This document shows, in pieces, positions 43,574 to 55,426 of a stretch of DNA of 64,000 nucleotides. The stretch is from Thioalkalivibrio thiocyanodenitrificans ARhD 1. GTDB taxonomy: Bacteria; Pseudomonadota; Gammaproteobacteria; Ectothiorhodospirales; Ectothiorhodospiraceae. The DNA lies in NCBI RefSeq assembly GCF_000378965.1, contig NZ_KB900536.1, forward strand, positions 1,914,052 to 1,978,051. The letters run 5' to 3'. Positions within the stretch are counted from its first letter, which is position 1, and each line of letters starts with the position of its first letter. The notes below the pieces were generated by a model, which was not told where the DNA came from, ran no database searches, and saw nothing but the letters and a program-made list of their open reading frames with translations. Made by a program: the position numbers and the translations under genes.

Positions 43574-44950
43574 CTAACGAAGGTGTCCCTCGAAGTACCC
43601 CGGCGGATTCTCCGGGTCGATAGGCAGGGGTTCGAGCCAGCCCACGGTGCGCTGGTCCTCGTTGAAGTACTTCCGCGCCACCGCCTGAACCTGCTCGGCG
43701 GTCACCGCGCGCACCCGGTCGGGGATCTCGTCCAGGGTGCGCCAGCCCAGACCCACCTTTTCGAGCACGCCCAGCTGCATGGCCTGCCCCTGCACCGAGT
43801 CCAGTCGATAGACCTCCCGGGCCACCACCTGGGCCTTGACCCGCTCCAGTTCCGTCTCAGAGACCGGTTCCTCCCTGAGGCGCTCCAGCGCTTCGGTGAG
43901 GGCGCCCTCCAGTTCGGCCAGCGAGGTGTCGGATGAGGGTGTGGCACTCAGCATGAACAGCGTGTCCAGCCGGGAGAACGCGCTGTAGCCGGCGCCGGCA
44001 CCGGCAGCCAACTCCCGCTCGCGCACCAGTTCGCGCGCGAAACGCGCACTCTCACCGCCATCCAGGACACCGGCGGCCACCAGCAGGGCATACGGCTCCC
44101 AATCCTCTTCGGCAGTCATAAGCACCGGCACCTTGTAACCCATGAGCACCGAGGGCACCCGTGCCGGCGCACGTACGACCACGCGCCGCTCCCCCCGTTG
44201 CCGGGTTTCCGCGCGGGGCTTGATCTCCGGCAGATCCCGGGCCTTGACAGGCCCGAAGTAGCGGCGCGCCATGCGATGTACGTCATCCGGGTCCACATCG
44301 CCCACCACGACGAGGGTGGCGTTGTTGGGGGCATACCAGCGGTCATACCAGTCACGCAGATCCGCCACCGTATAGTTTTCGATATCGGTCATCCAGCCGA
44401 TCACGGGGATGCCGTAGGGGCTGTTGAGCCAGGCGGTGGCGTTGACGTGCTCGAACAGAAGCGCGTTGGGGTTGTCCTCGGTGCGCAGGCGGCGTTCCTC
44501 CTCGACCACGCGCATCTCCTGGACAAACTCGTCCTCCGGCAGCGTCAGGTTGCGCATACGGTCCGCCTCCAGCCGCAACGCGATCTCCAGCCGGTCAGCG
44601 GCCAGCATCTGATGATAGGCGGTGTAGTCGCGGCTGGTGAACGCGTTCTCCCGCCCGCCCTGCTCCGCGATGATGCGCGAGAACTCGCCGCCCGGATACC
44701 GCGCCGTGCCCTTGAACATCATGTGCTCCAGGGCGTGTGAGATACCCGTGATGCCCCCGTACTCGTGGGAAGACCCCACCCCGTACCACACCTGGGAGAT
44801 CACCACCGGCGCCCGGTTGTCGGGCTTGACCAGCACCTTCATGCCGTTGGAAAGCACATACTCGTGCACGCCTTGGGCGAATGCCGGTACGGAAAACAGG
44901 GTGGCTGCAAGGATGAGAACAATAAGGCCGGACAGCTTTCGATACGTCAT
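43574..44950 (-). CDS. M16 family zinc peptidase (catalytic subunit)
   Basis: A 458-residue exported peptidase. Signal peptide (LIVLILAATLFSVPAFA), then the M16 zinc motif HALEH (His72, Glu75, His76) in GISHALEHMMFKGT, with the downstream Glu ligand in the helix after EMRVVEEERRLR. The second half is inactive-type and contains the expected GGESARFARELVRERELA segment. The start at 44950 fits the signal peptide. It precedes the non-catalytic partner gene and is divergent from ftsY by 62 bases. Confidence 0.93.
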   Translation of the reverse strand: MTYRKLSGLIVLILAATLFSVPAFAQGVHEYVLSNGMKVLVKPDNRAPVVISQVWYGVGSSHEYGGITGISHALEHMMFKGTARYPGGEFSRIIAEQGGRENAFTSRDYTAYHQMLAADRLEIALRLEADRMRNLTLPEDEFVQEMRVVEEERRLRTEDNPNALLFEHVNATAWLNSPYGIPVIGWMTDIENYTVADLRDWYDRWYAPNNATLVVVGDVDPDDVHRMARRYFGPVKARDLPEIKPRAETRQRGERRVVVRAPARVPSVLMGYKVPVLMTAEEDWEPYALLVAAGVLDGGESARFARELVRERELAAGAGAGYSAFSRLDTLFMLSATPSSDTSLAELEGALTEALERLREEPVSETELERVKAQVVAREVYRLDSVQGQAMQLGVLEKVGLGWRTLDEIPDRVRAVTAEQVQAVARKYFNEDQRTVGWLEPLPIDPENPPGYFEGHLR

Positions 44951-45012
44951 TTCCGCTTGTGGTCCCCGGTGGTAGGATGAGCGCTCTCGTGACTGCATAG
45001 ACATCCATATCC

Positions 45013-45999
45013 ATGTTCGGTTTCAGAAAAAATCACCCCGAGGGCGAAGAACAGCCCCGGGACCCGGGGCGCGGGGAAGGCCTATTCTCGCGGCTGCGCA
45101 AGGGATTGTCCAAGACCGGCCAGGCACTTACCGAGGGCATGGCCACCATGGCGATGGGCCGCAAGGCCATCGACGACGAACTCCTCGAGGAGCTGGAAAC
45201 CAGGCTGCTCATGGCGGATGTGGGCGTGGAAGCCACGCAGCGCATCCTCGACGGCCTGACCCGCCGCGTCGCCCGCAAGGAGCTCACCGATGCCGATGCG
45301 CTCCTCACGGCCCTGCGCGACTCCATGACCGAGATCCTTGCGCCCGTCGAGCGCCCCTTGGAGGTGGATGCATCCCGCAAGCCTTTTGTGATCCTCGTGG
45401 TAGGCGTCAACGGCGCCGGCAAGACCACCACCATCGGCAAACTGGCCAGGCGCCTGCAGGCGGAGGACCGCTCGGTGATGCTCGCCGCCGGTGACACGTT
45501 CCGTGCCGCGGCGGTGGAGCAGCTCCAGGTATGGGGCGAACGCAACGGCATCCCCGTCATCGCCCAGGGCAAGGGCGCGGACGCCGCCTCGGTGATCTAC
45601 GATGGCCTGCAGGCGGCAACGGCGCGGGGCGTGGACGTGCTCATCGCCGACACGGCCGGGCGCCTGCACACCCAAAGCAACCTCATGGAGGAGATGAAAA
45701 AGGTTCGCCGCGTGATCCAGCGCCTGGATCCGGACGCGCCCCATGAGACCCTGCTGGTGGTGGATGCCGGTACCGGCCAGAACGCCCTGAACCAGGCCCG
45801 GGAATTCCACCAGGCGGTGCAACTCTCGGGCATCGCCGTCACCAAGCTCGACGGCACCGCCAAGGGCGGCATCGTCTTTGCCATGGCCGAACGCATGGGC
45901 ATACCGATCAGGTTCATCGGGGTGGGGGAAGGCATCGACGACCTTCGGACCTTCCGTGCCGACGATTTCGTGCGTGCCTTGCTCAGCGGAGCCGAGTAA
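45013..45999 (+). CDS. ftsY: Signal recognition particle receptor FtsY
   Basis: A 328-residue SRP receptor GTPase that docks ribosome-SRP complexes at the inner membrane. The acidic A-domain is very short. The NG domain has G1 VGVNGAGKTTTIGKLA, DTFRAAAVEQLQVWG, DTAGRLHTQSNLMEEM and TKLDGTAKGGIVFAM. It heads the ftsY-ftsE-ftsX-rpoH order typical of gammaproteobacteria. Confidence 0.97.
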   Translation: MFGFRKNHPEGEEQPRDPGRGEGLFSRLRKGLSKTGQALTEGMATMAMGRKAIDDELLEELETRLLMADVGVEATQRILDGLTRRVARKELTDADALLTALRDSMTEILAPVERPLEVDASRKPFVILVVGVNGAGKTTTIGKLARRLQAEDRSVMLAAGDTFRAAAVEQLQVWGERNGIPVIAQGKGADAASVIYDGLQAATARGVDVLIADTAGRLHTQSNLMEEMKKVRRVIQRLDPDAPHETLLVVDAGTGQNALNQAREFHQAVQLSGIAVTKLDGTAKGGIVFAMAERMGIPIRFIGVGEGIDDLRTFRADDFVRALLSGAE

Positions 46000-46090
46000 G
46001 TGACAGGTCTCAAGTGGATGGCGGCAGGGAACACCGACCCGCTTGAGCCTTTCCGCTTTTCCTTGCCACTTGAGACTTGCCACTTGCCAC
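46000..46090. repeat. Heptad-repeat element, TTGCCAC type
   Basis: Left units GTGACAG, GTCTCAA, GTGGATG, GCGGCAG; right units TTGCCAC, TTGAGAC, TTGCCAC, TTGCCAC. The array begins right after the ftsY stop and ends eight bases before the ftsE ATG. It shares TTGCCAC/TTGAGAC units with 3683-3735. Confidence 0.8.
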
Positions 46091-46097
46091 TGCTTCC

Positions 46098-46790
46098 ATG
46101 ATCCTCTGCCAGAATGTCGTCAAACGATACCCGGGCGGTCAGGAGGCCCTGTCGCAGGTCAGCCTGCGCATGGACGAAGGCGCCATGGCCTATCTCACCG
46201 GGCACTCCGGCGCCGGCAAGAGCACCCTGCTCAAGCTGATCTCGCTCATCGAACGCCCGACCCGGGGCCGGATCACCGTGAACGGACAGCACCTGAACAC
46301 GCTGCCCCGGCGCAAGGTGCCCCACTTCCGGCGCAGCATCGGCATCATCTTCCAGGACCACCATCTGCTGCATGACCGAACCGTGTTCGACAACGTGGCG
46401 CTGCCCCTGGTGATCCTGGGCTACCGGCGCCCCGAGATCGCCCGGCGGGTGCGCGCGGCACTGGACAAGGTGGGCCTGCTGCACAAGGAACGGGCCCGGC
46501 CGGTGACGCTCTCCAGCGGGGAGCAGCAGCGCGTGGGCATTGCCCGGGCAGTGGTGCACAAACCGGCTGTGCTCCTGGCGGACGAACCCACCGGTAACCT
46601 GGACCCGGATCTGTCCCGGGAGATCATGAACCTGTTCCTGCAGTTCAACCAGGTGGGCGTGACCACGCTGATCGCCAGCCACGACCTGGAGCTGATCACC
46701 ACGCTCGGCAAACCTATCCTACGCCTGGAGGCGGGCAGACTGGTGGAGACCGGGGCCCGGCCGACCCCGCGCGCCGGGGCACCGGCATGA
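46098..46790 (+). CDS. ftsE: Cell division ATP-binding protein FtsE
   Basis: A 230-residue ABC ATPase that with FtsX activates septal peptidoglycan hydrolases. Walker [16 protein letters not shown], signature segment [18 protein letters not shown], Walker [13 protein letters not shown] and the switch His in ASHDLE. The ATG at 46098 lies right after a heptad repeat, so its ribosome binding site is atypical. It overlaps ftsX by four bases. Confidence 0.96.
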   Translation: MILCQNVVKRYPGGQEALSQVSLRMDEGAMAYLTGHSGAGKSTLLKLISLIERPTRGRITVNGQHLNTLPRRKVPHFRRSIGIIFQDHHLLHDRTVFDNVALPLVILGYRRPEIARRVRAALDKVGLLHKERARPVTLSSGEQQRVGIARAVVHKPAVLLADEPTGNLDPDLSREIMNLFLQFNQVGVTTLIASHDLELITTLGKPILRLEAGRLVETGARPTPRAGAPA

Positions 46791-47767
46791 AGCGGGACAT
46801 GCCTCGCAACTCGCGCACGCGCACCACAGGCGCACCCCCCATCCACTCCCGCTTCCAGGCCTGGGGCGTCAACCACGCCCAGGCACTGGTGTTCAGCCTG
46901 GGCAGGCTGTATCGCAACCCCTTTACCGCGGCCCTTACGCTCACCGTAATCGCCATTGCGCTGGCACTGCCGGCCGGCCTCTGGCTGGCCCTCAAGAATC
47001 TGCAGGCGGCCGGCGGCGAATGGGACCACGGGGCCCAGCTCTCGGTGTTCGTGGCGGATTCCGTGTCCGAGGATGCCCTCAGAATGCTGGCCGGACGCAT
47101 CCAGTCCATGGACACGGTGGAAAGCGCCCGCGCCATCACCCGGGAGGAGGCCCTGGTGGAGTTTCGCGCCCTGTCAGGCTTCGGTGAAGCCCTTGACCTG
47201 CTGGACCACAACCCGCTGCCCGCCCTGGTGCTGGTCACCCCCGCGGCGGATCACCAGGGACCCGCGCGGGTCCAGGCCCTGTCCGCGGAGCTGGAGGCGT
47301 TGGAGGAAGTCACCCAGGCCCAGGTGGACCTGCAATGGGTGCAGCGCCTGCAGGCCATCCTGGAGATGACCCGCCGGGGCGTCGCGCTGGTAGCCGTGCT
47401 GCTGGGGCTGGGCGTGCTCCTGGTGGTGGGCAATACCATCCGACTGGACATCCTCAACCGACGCCGGGAAATCGAGGTGGCCAAGCTGGTGGGTGCCACC
47501 GACGGCTTCATCCGCCGCCCCTTCCTCTATGGCGGCCTGTGGCTCGGCCTGTTCGGCGGACTGCTGGCCCTGATCATTGTCGGCGTCGGCCTGGCCCTGT
47601 TGAACGGCCCGGTTCAGCAGCTCGCCGCCCTCTACGGCAGCGACTTCCGGCTTGAGGGGCCGGGCCTTGCGGGGGCCCTGGCCCTGCTGGGACTCGCCGT
47701 GGCCCTTGGCCTCGGGGGGTCCTGGATCGCCGTGGGGCGCCACCTGAAGGACATCGAGCCCCGGTAA
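46787..47767 (+). CDS. ftsX: Cell division protein FtsX
   Basis: A 326-residue permease-like subunit. The first membrane segment ([24 protein letters not shown]) is followed by a periplasmic domain that contacts EnvC-type activators, and three C-terminal segments including [24 protein letters not shown] and the family motif [23 protein letters not shown] (quoted in part). ATGA overlap with ftsE. Confidence 0.95.
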   Translation: MKRDMPRNSRTRTTGAPPIHSRFQAWGVNHAQALVFSLGRLYRNPFTAALTLTVIAIALALPAGLWLALKNLQAAGGEWDHGAQLSVFVADSVSEDALRMLAGRIQSMDTVESARAITREEALVEFRALSGFGEALDLLDHNPLPALVLVTPAADHQGPARVQALSAELEALEEVTQAQVDLQWVQRLQAILEMTRRGVALVAVLLGLGVLLVVGNTIRLDILNRRREIEVAKLVGATDGFIRRPFLYGGLWLGLFGGLLALIIVGVGLALLNGPVQQLAALYGSDFRLEGPGLAGALALLGLAVALGLGGSWIAVGRHLKDIEPR

Positions 47768-47776
47768 TAAGGATCA

Positions 47777-47872
47777 TTCAAGATTCAAGATTCAAGATTC
47801 AAGGGGAAGCGGGGGCTTCGCCCCGGGCCCTACCCACCTTTGGGTTTTGAATCTTGAATCTTGAATCTTGAA
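47777..47872. repeat. Heptad-repeat hairpin, TTCAAGA type
   Basis: Left arm 47777-47804 (TTCAAGA three times, TTCAAGG) and right arm 47845-47872 (TTTTGAA, TCTTGAA three times) form a long stem with a 40-base GC-rich loop. It lies between ftsX and the rpoH promoter, and may shield rpoH from read-through. Confidence 0.88.
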
Positions 47873-47899
47873 TCCCACTCCCGGAACTCCGGAAGTGGA

Positions 47900-47926
47900 T
47901 TAGCACTCTAAGTCGCAGACTGCTAA
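47900..47926 (+). promoter_or_regulatory. CIRCE-like element (HrcA operator) overlapping the rpoH promoter
   Basis: TTAGCACTC, a 9-base spacer, then GACTGCTAA: the CIRCE consensus TTAGCACTC-N9-GAGTGCTAA with one mismatch. TTAGCA and the overlapping TAAAAT (47924-47929) could act as -35 and -10 boxes 18 bases apart, so HrcA binding would cover the promoter. rpoH begins 42 bases further on. Confidence 0.7.
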
Positions 47927-47968
47927 AATACTGGCAAATCGAGCATTTCAGGGAGGTTCACCCGGCCC

Positions 47969-48835
47969 ATGACATCCACGGCATTGATCAAAGGCGGTCA
48001 GCACCTGGCCGTTCCGGTGGGGAGCCTGGACAGTTATATCCAGGCCATCAGCCGGCTGCCGGTGCTGGACGCCGAGGACGAGAAGGCGCTGGCCCGCCGG
48101 CTGCGCGACCACGAGGACCTCGAGGCCGCGCGGCAGCTGGTCATGCACAATCTGCGCTTCGTGGTGCATATCGCCCGAGGCTACTCCGGCTACGGCCTGG
48201 GGCTGGGCGATCTGATCCAGGAAGGCAACGTCGGCCTGATGAAGGCGGTCAAGCGCTTTGATCCCGAGATGAATGTGCGGCTGATCTCCTTCGCCGTGCA
48301 CTGGATCCGCGCCGAGATCCACGAGTTCATCCTGCGCAACTGGCGCATCGTCAAGGTAGCCACCACCAAGGCCCAGCGCAAGCTGTTCTTCAACCTGCGC
48401 AGCGCCAAGCGGCGCCTGGGCTGGTTCAACAGCGCCGAGGTGAAGGCCGTGGCCGACGATCTTGGCGTCACACCGCAACAAGTGCTGGAGATGGAATCGC
48501 GCCTTGCAGGCCACGACGTCAGCTTCGACCCGGCACCGGCCCGGGACGATGACGACGGCCCCGTCCTCTCTCCCGCGGAGACCCTCGTGGATGAGCAGGG
48601 AGACCCCGCCGAGGCGCTGGAGGCGGAGGACTGGGCATCACACCACGAAGTCCGCCTACGCTCGGGCCTCGACGCCCTGGACGATCGCAGCCGGGAGATC
48701 GTGAGTCGCCGCTGGCTCGCCGAGCAGAAGGCCACACTGCACGAACTGGCCTCGGAGTACGGTATTTCGGCGGAACGGGTGCGACAGATCGAGAGCAACG
48801 CCATGCGCAAGCTGCGCTCGAGCCTGGAGGCCTGA
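47969..48835 (+). CDS. rpoH: RNA polymerase heat-shock sigma factor RpoH (sigma-32)
   Basis: A 288-residue group 3 sigma factor. Region 2 has NLRFVVHIARGYSGYGLGLGD and DLIQEGNVGLMKAVKRFDP; the RpoH box QRKLFFNLR at about 136-144 marks it as sigma-32. Region 4 has the helix-turn-helix ELASEYGISAERVRQIESNAM. The operator upstream suggests HrcA control; hsp20 at 13500 has a matching sigma-32 promoter. A strong bidirectional terminator follows. Confidence 0.97.
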   Translation: MTSTALIKGGQHLAVPVGSLDSYIQAISRLPVLDAEDEKALARRLRDHEDLEAARQLVMHNLRFVVHIARGYSGYGLGLGDLIQEGNVGLMKAVKRFDPEMNVRLISFAVHWIRAEIHEFILRNWRIVKVATTKAQRKLFFNLRSAKRRLGWFNSAEVKAVADDLGVTPQQVLEMESRLAGHDVSFDPAPARDDDDGPVLSPAETLVDEQGDPAEALEAEDWASHHEVRLRSGLDALDDRSREIVSRRWLAEQKATLHELASEYGISAERVRQIESNAMRKLRSSLEA

Positions 48836-48926
48836 CACGCCCCTGACGCGGGGAGCAGGCAGCCCGGAAGGGCTGCAGATGAAGCACCGGGGGGGCACCA
48901 CCAGCCCCTGCGCAACCAGCGATCAC

Positions 48927-48954
48927 AAAAAAGCGGCCGGGTGGCCGCTTTTTT
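48927..48954. terminator. Bidirectional intrinsic terminator (rpoH / cbb3 cluster)
   Basis: A perfect 12-bp stem AAAAAAGCGGCC with its complement around a GGGT loop, giving T-runs in both directions. It ends rpoH on the plus strand and the cbb3 oxidase genes on the minus strand. Confidence 0.95.
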
Positions 48955-48976
48955 CATGGGTCATGCGCCCGGTGTC

Positions 48977-49072
48977 TCAGCCGCCGAACAGCACCACGGA
49001 AAAAAAGCTCAGCCATGCGATCACGATCAGGGCGATGGTGATCGTCATGGGGAAATTCTCGAAACTGAACAT
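48977..49072 (-). CDS. Putative 31-residue single-span membrane protein at the end of the cbb3 cluster
   Basis: A short open frame encoding MFSFENFPMTITIALIVIAW and then LSFFSVVLFGG. A GAGGG ribosome binding site lies eight or nine bases before the ATG. The middle is one hydrophobic helix of about 20 residues. It is the last frame before the terminator on the minus strand, after ccoS. Very small single-span subunits of cbb3 oxidases are known (CcoM in Pseudomonas stutzeri); this could be an analogue, though I cannot show homology. It has no other recognised domain. Confidence 0.5.
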   Translation of the reverse strand: MFSFENFPMTITIALIVIAWLSFFSVVLFGG

Positions 49073-49181
49073 CGTCTCAGCCCTCTGTTCACGGGCACGG
49101 CATCGCCCCGGGAATCAATACACTCGGGCGACACGGCATTGGTCCGCGCCACCCCCGAAAATCGCCCGACATCCTAGTCAA

Positions 49182-49382
49182 TCAGTCGTCGCGCTTCAAG
49201 CCGTCACCACCCCGCCTGCGCTGCTGGCCCGGGATCATCGGGTCGTCGTCATCCATGAGGATGCGGTGGGCGGGGCCGTCCAGGTCCTCGTACTGGCCGG
49301 ATCTGACCGCCCACAGGAAGGCGGCGATCACGATGGCCAGAAAGACCATGCCCAGCGGAATCAGCAGGTAGAGAATATCCAT
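49182..49382 (-). CDS. ccoS: cbb3-type oxidase assembly protein CcoS
   Basis: A 66-residue protein with one N-terminal membrane helix (LYLLIPLGMVFLAIVIAAFLWAV) and the CcoS-typical SGQYEDLDGPAHRILMDDD (given in two parts: SGQYEDLDGPAHRIL, MDDD). It is needed for cofactor insertion into CcoN in other bacteria. It follows ccoI by 15 bases on the same strand. Confidence 0.93.
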   Translation of the reverse strand: MDILYLLIPLGMVFLAIVIAAFLWAVRSGQYEDLDGPAHRILMDDDDPMIPGQQRRRGGDGLKRDD

Positions 49383-49397
49383 GACGTATTGGAACCG

Positions 49398-51886
<2,489 letters not shown>

Positions 51887-51890
<4 letters not shown>

Positions 51891-52708
51891 CCTTCCCGTA
51901 CGGAGGTAATGCCGCGCTGCTCATGCACATTCCCTTCGCGCTCCACCCGCAGGCGCACTTCCCAGGCGCCGGGCATGGCCAGGGCCACCGGCGCCTGGTA
52001 GATGCCCGGCCCCGCCGCCTCAAACCATACCGTGCGGTCCTGGCGCTCATCGGAGGGACGTGCGAACCGGCCCTCCACGCGGGCCCCGCTGAGCGGATTG
52101 CCCTGCCCGTCCAGCACCTTGACCTGGAAGACGGTCTCCCTGCCGAGCCTCGGCGTGCCGATCCAGCCCTGGCGCACCTCCCAGCCGCGCGCTTCCTGTT
52201 CGGCCAGGCGCGCAAGATGCTCGTTGAACAGAGGCTCCTTCTTGAAGTAATCGTTGGCCACGGTGCCCGGGAAATGGGACGTGACATGCTCGGCGCCGCT
52301 GCGCGGTTCGGGCAGGATACGGCCCACCAGGCCGCTGGGCATGCCGTGATTGGCCAGGGAGATGATGGTGGCATCCACCGTGGCGATCACCAGGAAGAAG
52401 GCCACGATGGTGGCCGGCGCCCAGTGGATCCAGCCTCCGCCCCGGCGCCCAGCACCCCGGCTCGCCTCCCACTGGGCCGTGACGATGGCCATGCCGTACG
52501 GGGTGATGACGAACAATGCGAGGTGGATGGCGAACACGTCCACCCCCTGCCAGAACACGATCTGCAGGGGCAGAAAGACGCACAGCATGCCCACGATCAC
52601 CACCAGGGAGACCTGGTAGCCGCGCAACCGGGTGAAACGGTAGATCAGCGCGAAGGCGAGGAATGAAAGCGCCACACCGCCGCCCAGGGTAAGAACCAGA
52701 TTGTCCAC
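51887..52708 (-). CDS. ccoH: FixH/CcoH-like protein with extra N-terminal membrane domain
   Basis: A 273-residue protein. The C-terminal half matches FixH: one membrane helix ([19 protein letters not shown]), a [21 protein letters not shown] segment (quoted in part) and an Ig-like beta domain ([20 protein letters not shown]). Usual FixH proteins are about 150-170 residues; here about 85 extra residues carry three more membrane helices at about 5-22, 33-52 and 57-76. FixH helps in cbb3 assembly. It lies between ccoG and ccoI, as expected. Confidence 0.82.
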
Positions 52709-52760
52709 TGCAAAGACCTCCTTGCGGGAGTATTAGTTTAGCGCCTCACGCCCGGCCGGA

Positions 52761-54167
52761 TCACGGGGTGTGGAAATGCCCCGGAAGTTCCAGCGGGGTG
52801 ATCTCCTGTCCATCCGCCGGCACGATGCGAAAGACCAGATCATGGGGCCCCCGTATGTCGGGATCGACCCGGTAGCGCACCCGCGCCAGCAGGGTGATGC
52901 CGTGCTCCGGCTGCAGACGCACCAGGTCCACGCGGCCCAGGTCCAGGGTCATGCCCTCGGGACCGTCCAGTTCCACGCGCAGTTCCATCAGATCCTGGGT
53001 CTTGTTGTTGACCTTGATCTCGTAGCTGTTCTGAATGGAGCCATCGGAGAGCTGCACGTAGAGCGGCTGGCGCACCTGAGCAACCGTGGCGTCCAGGGGC
53101 GCCTGAGTGGCGATGCTCCACGCCAGCAGGCCGGCCATGACCAGCAGAACCGCCGCGTAGCCAAGGGTCTTGGCCTTTAAGAAGTGCGTGCGCGAACCCT
53201 CCAGTGCGTTCTGGGAGGTATAGCGGATCAGCCCCCGCGGCCAGCCCATGCGATCCATGATGGCGTCGCAGGCATCCACGCACAGGGCGCAGTGTATGCA
53301 CTGATACTGCAGACCATCGCGGATATCGATGCCTGTGGGGCAGACCTGCACGCAGTAGCCGCAATCGATGCAGTCGCCCACGCCGGCGCGCTGGCGCGCC
53401 TCCCGTGTCTTGAGTTCCCCGGCGGGCCTGGCCCGGCCCGTCGGCCCTTCGCCGCGCTGCTCGTCGTAGGAGACGATCAGCGTATCCCGGTCGAACATCA
53501 CCGCCTGAAAGCGGGCGTAGGGGCACATGTAGGTGCACACCTGCTCCCGGGCGAGCCCGGCCATCACATAGGTGGTGGCGGTCAGGAACAGCGCCGTGGC
53601 ATAGGCCGGAAACGGGGCCTGACCGGTGAAGAACCGGCCGATCAGCTCGGGCGCGTCCGCCCAGTACAGGGTGAACGTCAGTCCGGTGGCAAAGGCCGTG
53701 AGCAGCCAGAGGGCATGGGTCAGGCCTTTCTTCACGAACTTCTCTGCCCCCCACGGCTGCTTGTCCAGACGGATGCGCGCCGGGCGCTCCCCCTGGAGCA
53801 GGTGCTCGACGAACATGTACACATCGGTCCACAGGGTCTGGAAACAGAAATAGCCGCAGAACACGCGGCCGGCCACACCGGTCACCAGAAACAGCAGCAC
53901 CGCCGCGATCATCAGCAGGCCCGCCAGCCAGAAGATGTCCTGGGGATGGACGACAAGGTCGAAGAGGTAGAACCGGCGCCCGGGTATATCGAACATCACC
54001 GCCTGGGACGGTCCATGCTCCCGCGCCCAGCGCAGCCAGGGAAGCGCGAAGTACACTCCGTAGGCGAGCGCCAGGATGCCCCACTTCAGGGTGCGAAAGC
54101 GCCCCTTCACCGACCTGGGGTAGATCGGGATCCGGGCCTGGAAATCCTGGTGACGGGTATCGGTCAT
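52761..54167 (-). CDS. ccoG: cbb3 oxidase accessory protein CcoG (Fe-S membrane protein)
   Basis: A 468-residue membrane ferredoxin-like protein, reported to act as a cupric reductase in cbb3 assembly. Membrane helices flank CGYFCFQTLWTDVYMFVE and CTYMCPYARFQ; two [4Fe-4S] motifs are CIDCGYCVQVCPTGID and CIHCALCVDACD. The C-terminal periplasmic Ig-like domain (YEIKVNNKTQDLMELRVEL) is complete. The ATG at 54167 is preferred; an upstream ATG adds ten residues. Confidence 0.95.
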   Translation of the reverse strand: MTDTRHQDFQARIPIYPRSVKGRFRTLKWGILALAYGVYFALPWLRWAREHGPSQAVMFDIPGRRFYLFDLVVHPQDIFWLAGLLMIAAVLLFLVTGVAGRVFCGYFCFQTLWTDVYMFVEHLLQGERPARIRLDKQPWGAEKFVKKGLTHALWLLTAFATGLTFTLYWADAPELIGRFFTGQAPFPAYATALFLTATTYVMAGLAREQVCTYMCPYARFQAVMFDRDTLIVSYDEQRGEGPTGRARPAGELKTREARQRAGVGDCIDCGYCVQVCPTGIDIRDGLQYQCIHCALCVDACDAIMDRMGWPRGLIRYTSQNALEGSRTHFLKAKTLGYAAVLLVMAGLLAWSIATQAPLDATVAQVRQPLYVQLSDGSIQNSYEIKVNNKTQDLMELRVELDGPEGMTLDLGRVDLVRLQPEHGITLLARVRYRVDPDIRGPHDLVFRIVPADGQEITPLELPGHFHTP

Positions 54168-54249
54168 GGGATTGCCGCAGGGCGGCCGTGGCCGCATGGA
54201 GGCCGGCGCCGGATGCGGCAGGCACCGGGTACATCGGCGTCAGCGTTGC

Positions 54250-55176
54250 CTATTGGCCGCCGCCAAGCTGGTGCACGTAGGCGGTGAGCACCTTGATCTC
54301 GGTGGGCGAGAGGCGATCACCGAAGGCCGGCATCTCGCGCTGTACGCCGTTGCGCACCACGCTCTGCACCAGAGCCAGTCGGGCTTCATAGCCTTCGGCG
54401 CCGGCCACGTCAACGATCTGCCAGATGTTGTTGGTCAGGTTGGGCGCGCCCTGGGAGGTGCGGCCCGTGCCGCCCGCATCGTGGCACTGGAAGCAACCCC
54501 CCTCGCTGCCGTTGAAGATCGCATCACCGCGCCGGATCTCGTCATCGTCACCGCCGCTGTAGCCGGCGATGTCGAGCACGTAGGCGGACACGGCGCGCAG
54601 TTGCGCGTCATCGAAGGTCTCACGAAACGGCGGCATGTAGCCCATGCGCCCGTGGACGAGTGTCTGTTCGATACGGTCCACGGTGCCGCCCCACAGCCAG
54701 TCGTCGTCAGCCAGGTTCGGGTAGCGGCCGACGATGCCGGCACCGCCCACCTGGTGGCAGGCGGCACAATAGTCGCCGAATATACCGTGGGCATAAGAAC
54801 GCACAAAGGAGATCCTGTCCGGGTCGCCCAGGATGTCGTCGTAGCTGGCTTCGGCGATCACATCCAGGAATTCACGCTGGCGCAGCGCCGCCGGGCTCGA
54901 CTGCATGTCGCGCACCAGCAGGGCCCGGGTGTTCCAGTGAGTGGTGCGTTCCTCGCCATCCACCTCGTAGGTGACGGTGGCAAAGCCCCTGGTATAGGTG
55001 TCACCGATCGGCCAAGCGGGATACAGGAACCAGTACACCACCGAGAAGACCACCGTGGCATAGAAACCCCACAGCCACCACCGGGGCAGAGGATTGTTGT
55101 ACTCCTGAAGGTCGCCGTCCCACGCATGACCCGTGGTCTGGACCGCATCCTGTCTCTTCTCGCTCGGCTTGCTCAT
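54250..55176 (-). CDS. ccoP: cbb3-type cytochrome c oxidase subunit III (CcoP)
   Basis: A 308-residue di-haem subunit. One or two N-terminal membrane helices (WLWGFYATVVFSVVYWFLYPAW) after EYNNPLPRWW, the CcoP signature, then haem sites CAACHQ and CFQCHDAGG. It takes electrons from soluble cytochrome c and passes them to CcoO. It overlaps ccoQ by four bases. Confidence 0.96.
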   Translation of the reverse strand: MSKPSEKRQDAVQTTGHAWDGDLQEYNNPLPRWWLWGFYATVVFSVVYWFLYPAWPIGDTYTRGFATVTYEVDGEERTTHWNTRALLVRDMQSSPAALRQREFLDVIAEASYDDILGDPDRISFVRSYAHGIFGDYCAACHQVGGAGIVGRYPNLADDDWLWGGTVDRIEQTLVHGRMGYMPPFRETFDDAQLRAVSAYVLDIAGYSGGDDDEIRRGDAIFNGSEGGCFQCHDAGGTGRTSQGAPNLTNNIWQIVDVAGAEGYEARLALVQSVVRNGVQREMPAFGDRLSPTEIKVLTAYVHQLGGGQ

Positions 55177-55376
55177 GACCTGTTCTCGTCTTCGCGATTG
55201 GGCTGTTCGTCCTCATCGTCCTGGAACGGGATGTACCGGTAGGATTCCAGGCGCTCCGAGCGTTTCCTGCCCGTAAATACGTACACAAGGATTCCGACGA
55301 AGGTGGTGGAGAACAGCAGCAGCGCGACGATCTTGCTGTTGCTCATGTCGGCGATCCAGTACCACAAATCAAGCAC
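55173..55376 (-). CDS. ccoQ: cbb3-type oxidase subunit IV (CcoQ)
   Basis: A 67-residue subunit with one membrane helix (IVALLLFSTTFVGILVYVFTG) and the RSERLESYRYIPFQDDE tail typical of CcoQ. It stabilises the complex. It lies between ccoO and ccoP as usual, 50 bases after ccoO. Confidence 0.93.
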   Translation of the reverse strand: MLDLWYWIADMSNSKIVALLLFSTTFVGILVYVFTGRKRSERLESYRYIPFQDDEDEQPNREDENRS

Positions 55377-55426
55377 GTCTTGACCTCTCGGCCGATCCGG
55401 CCCGGCGCGCTGGCCGGAGCAGCGGA

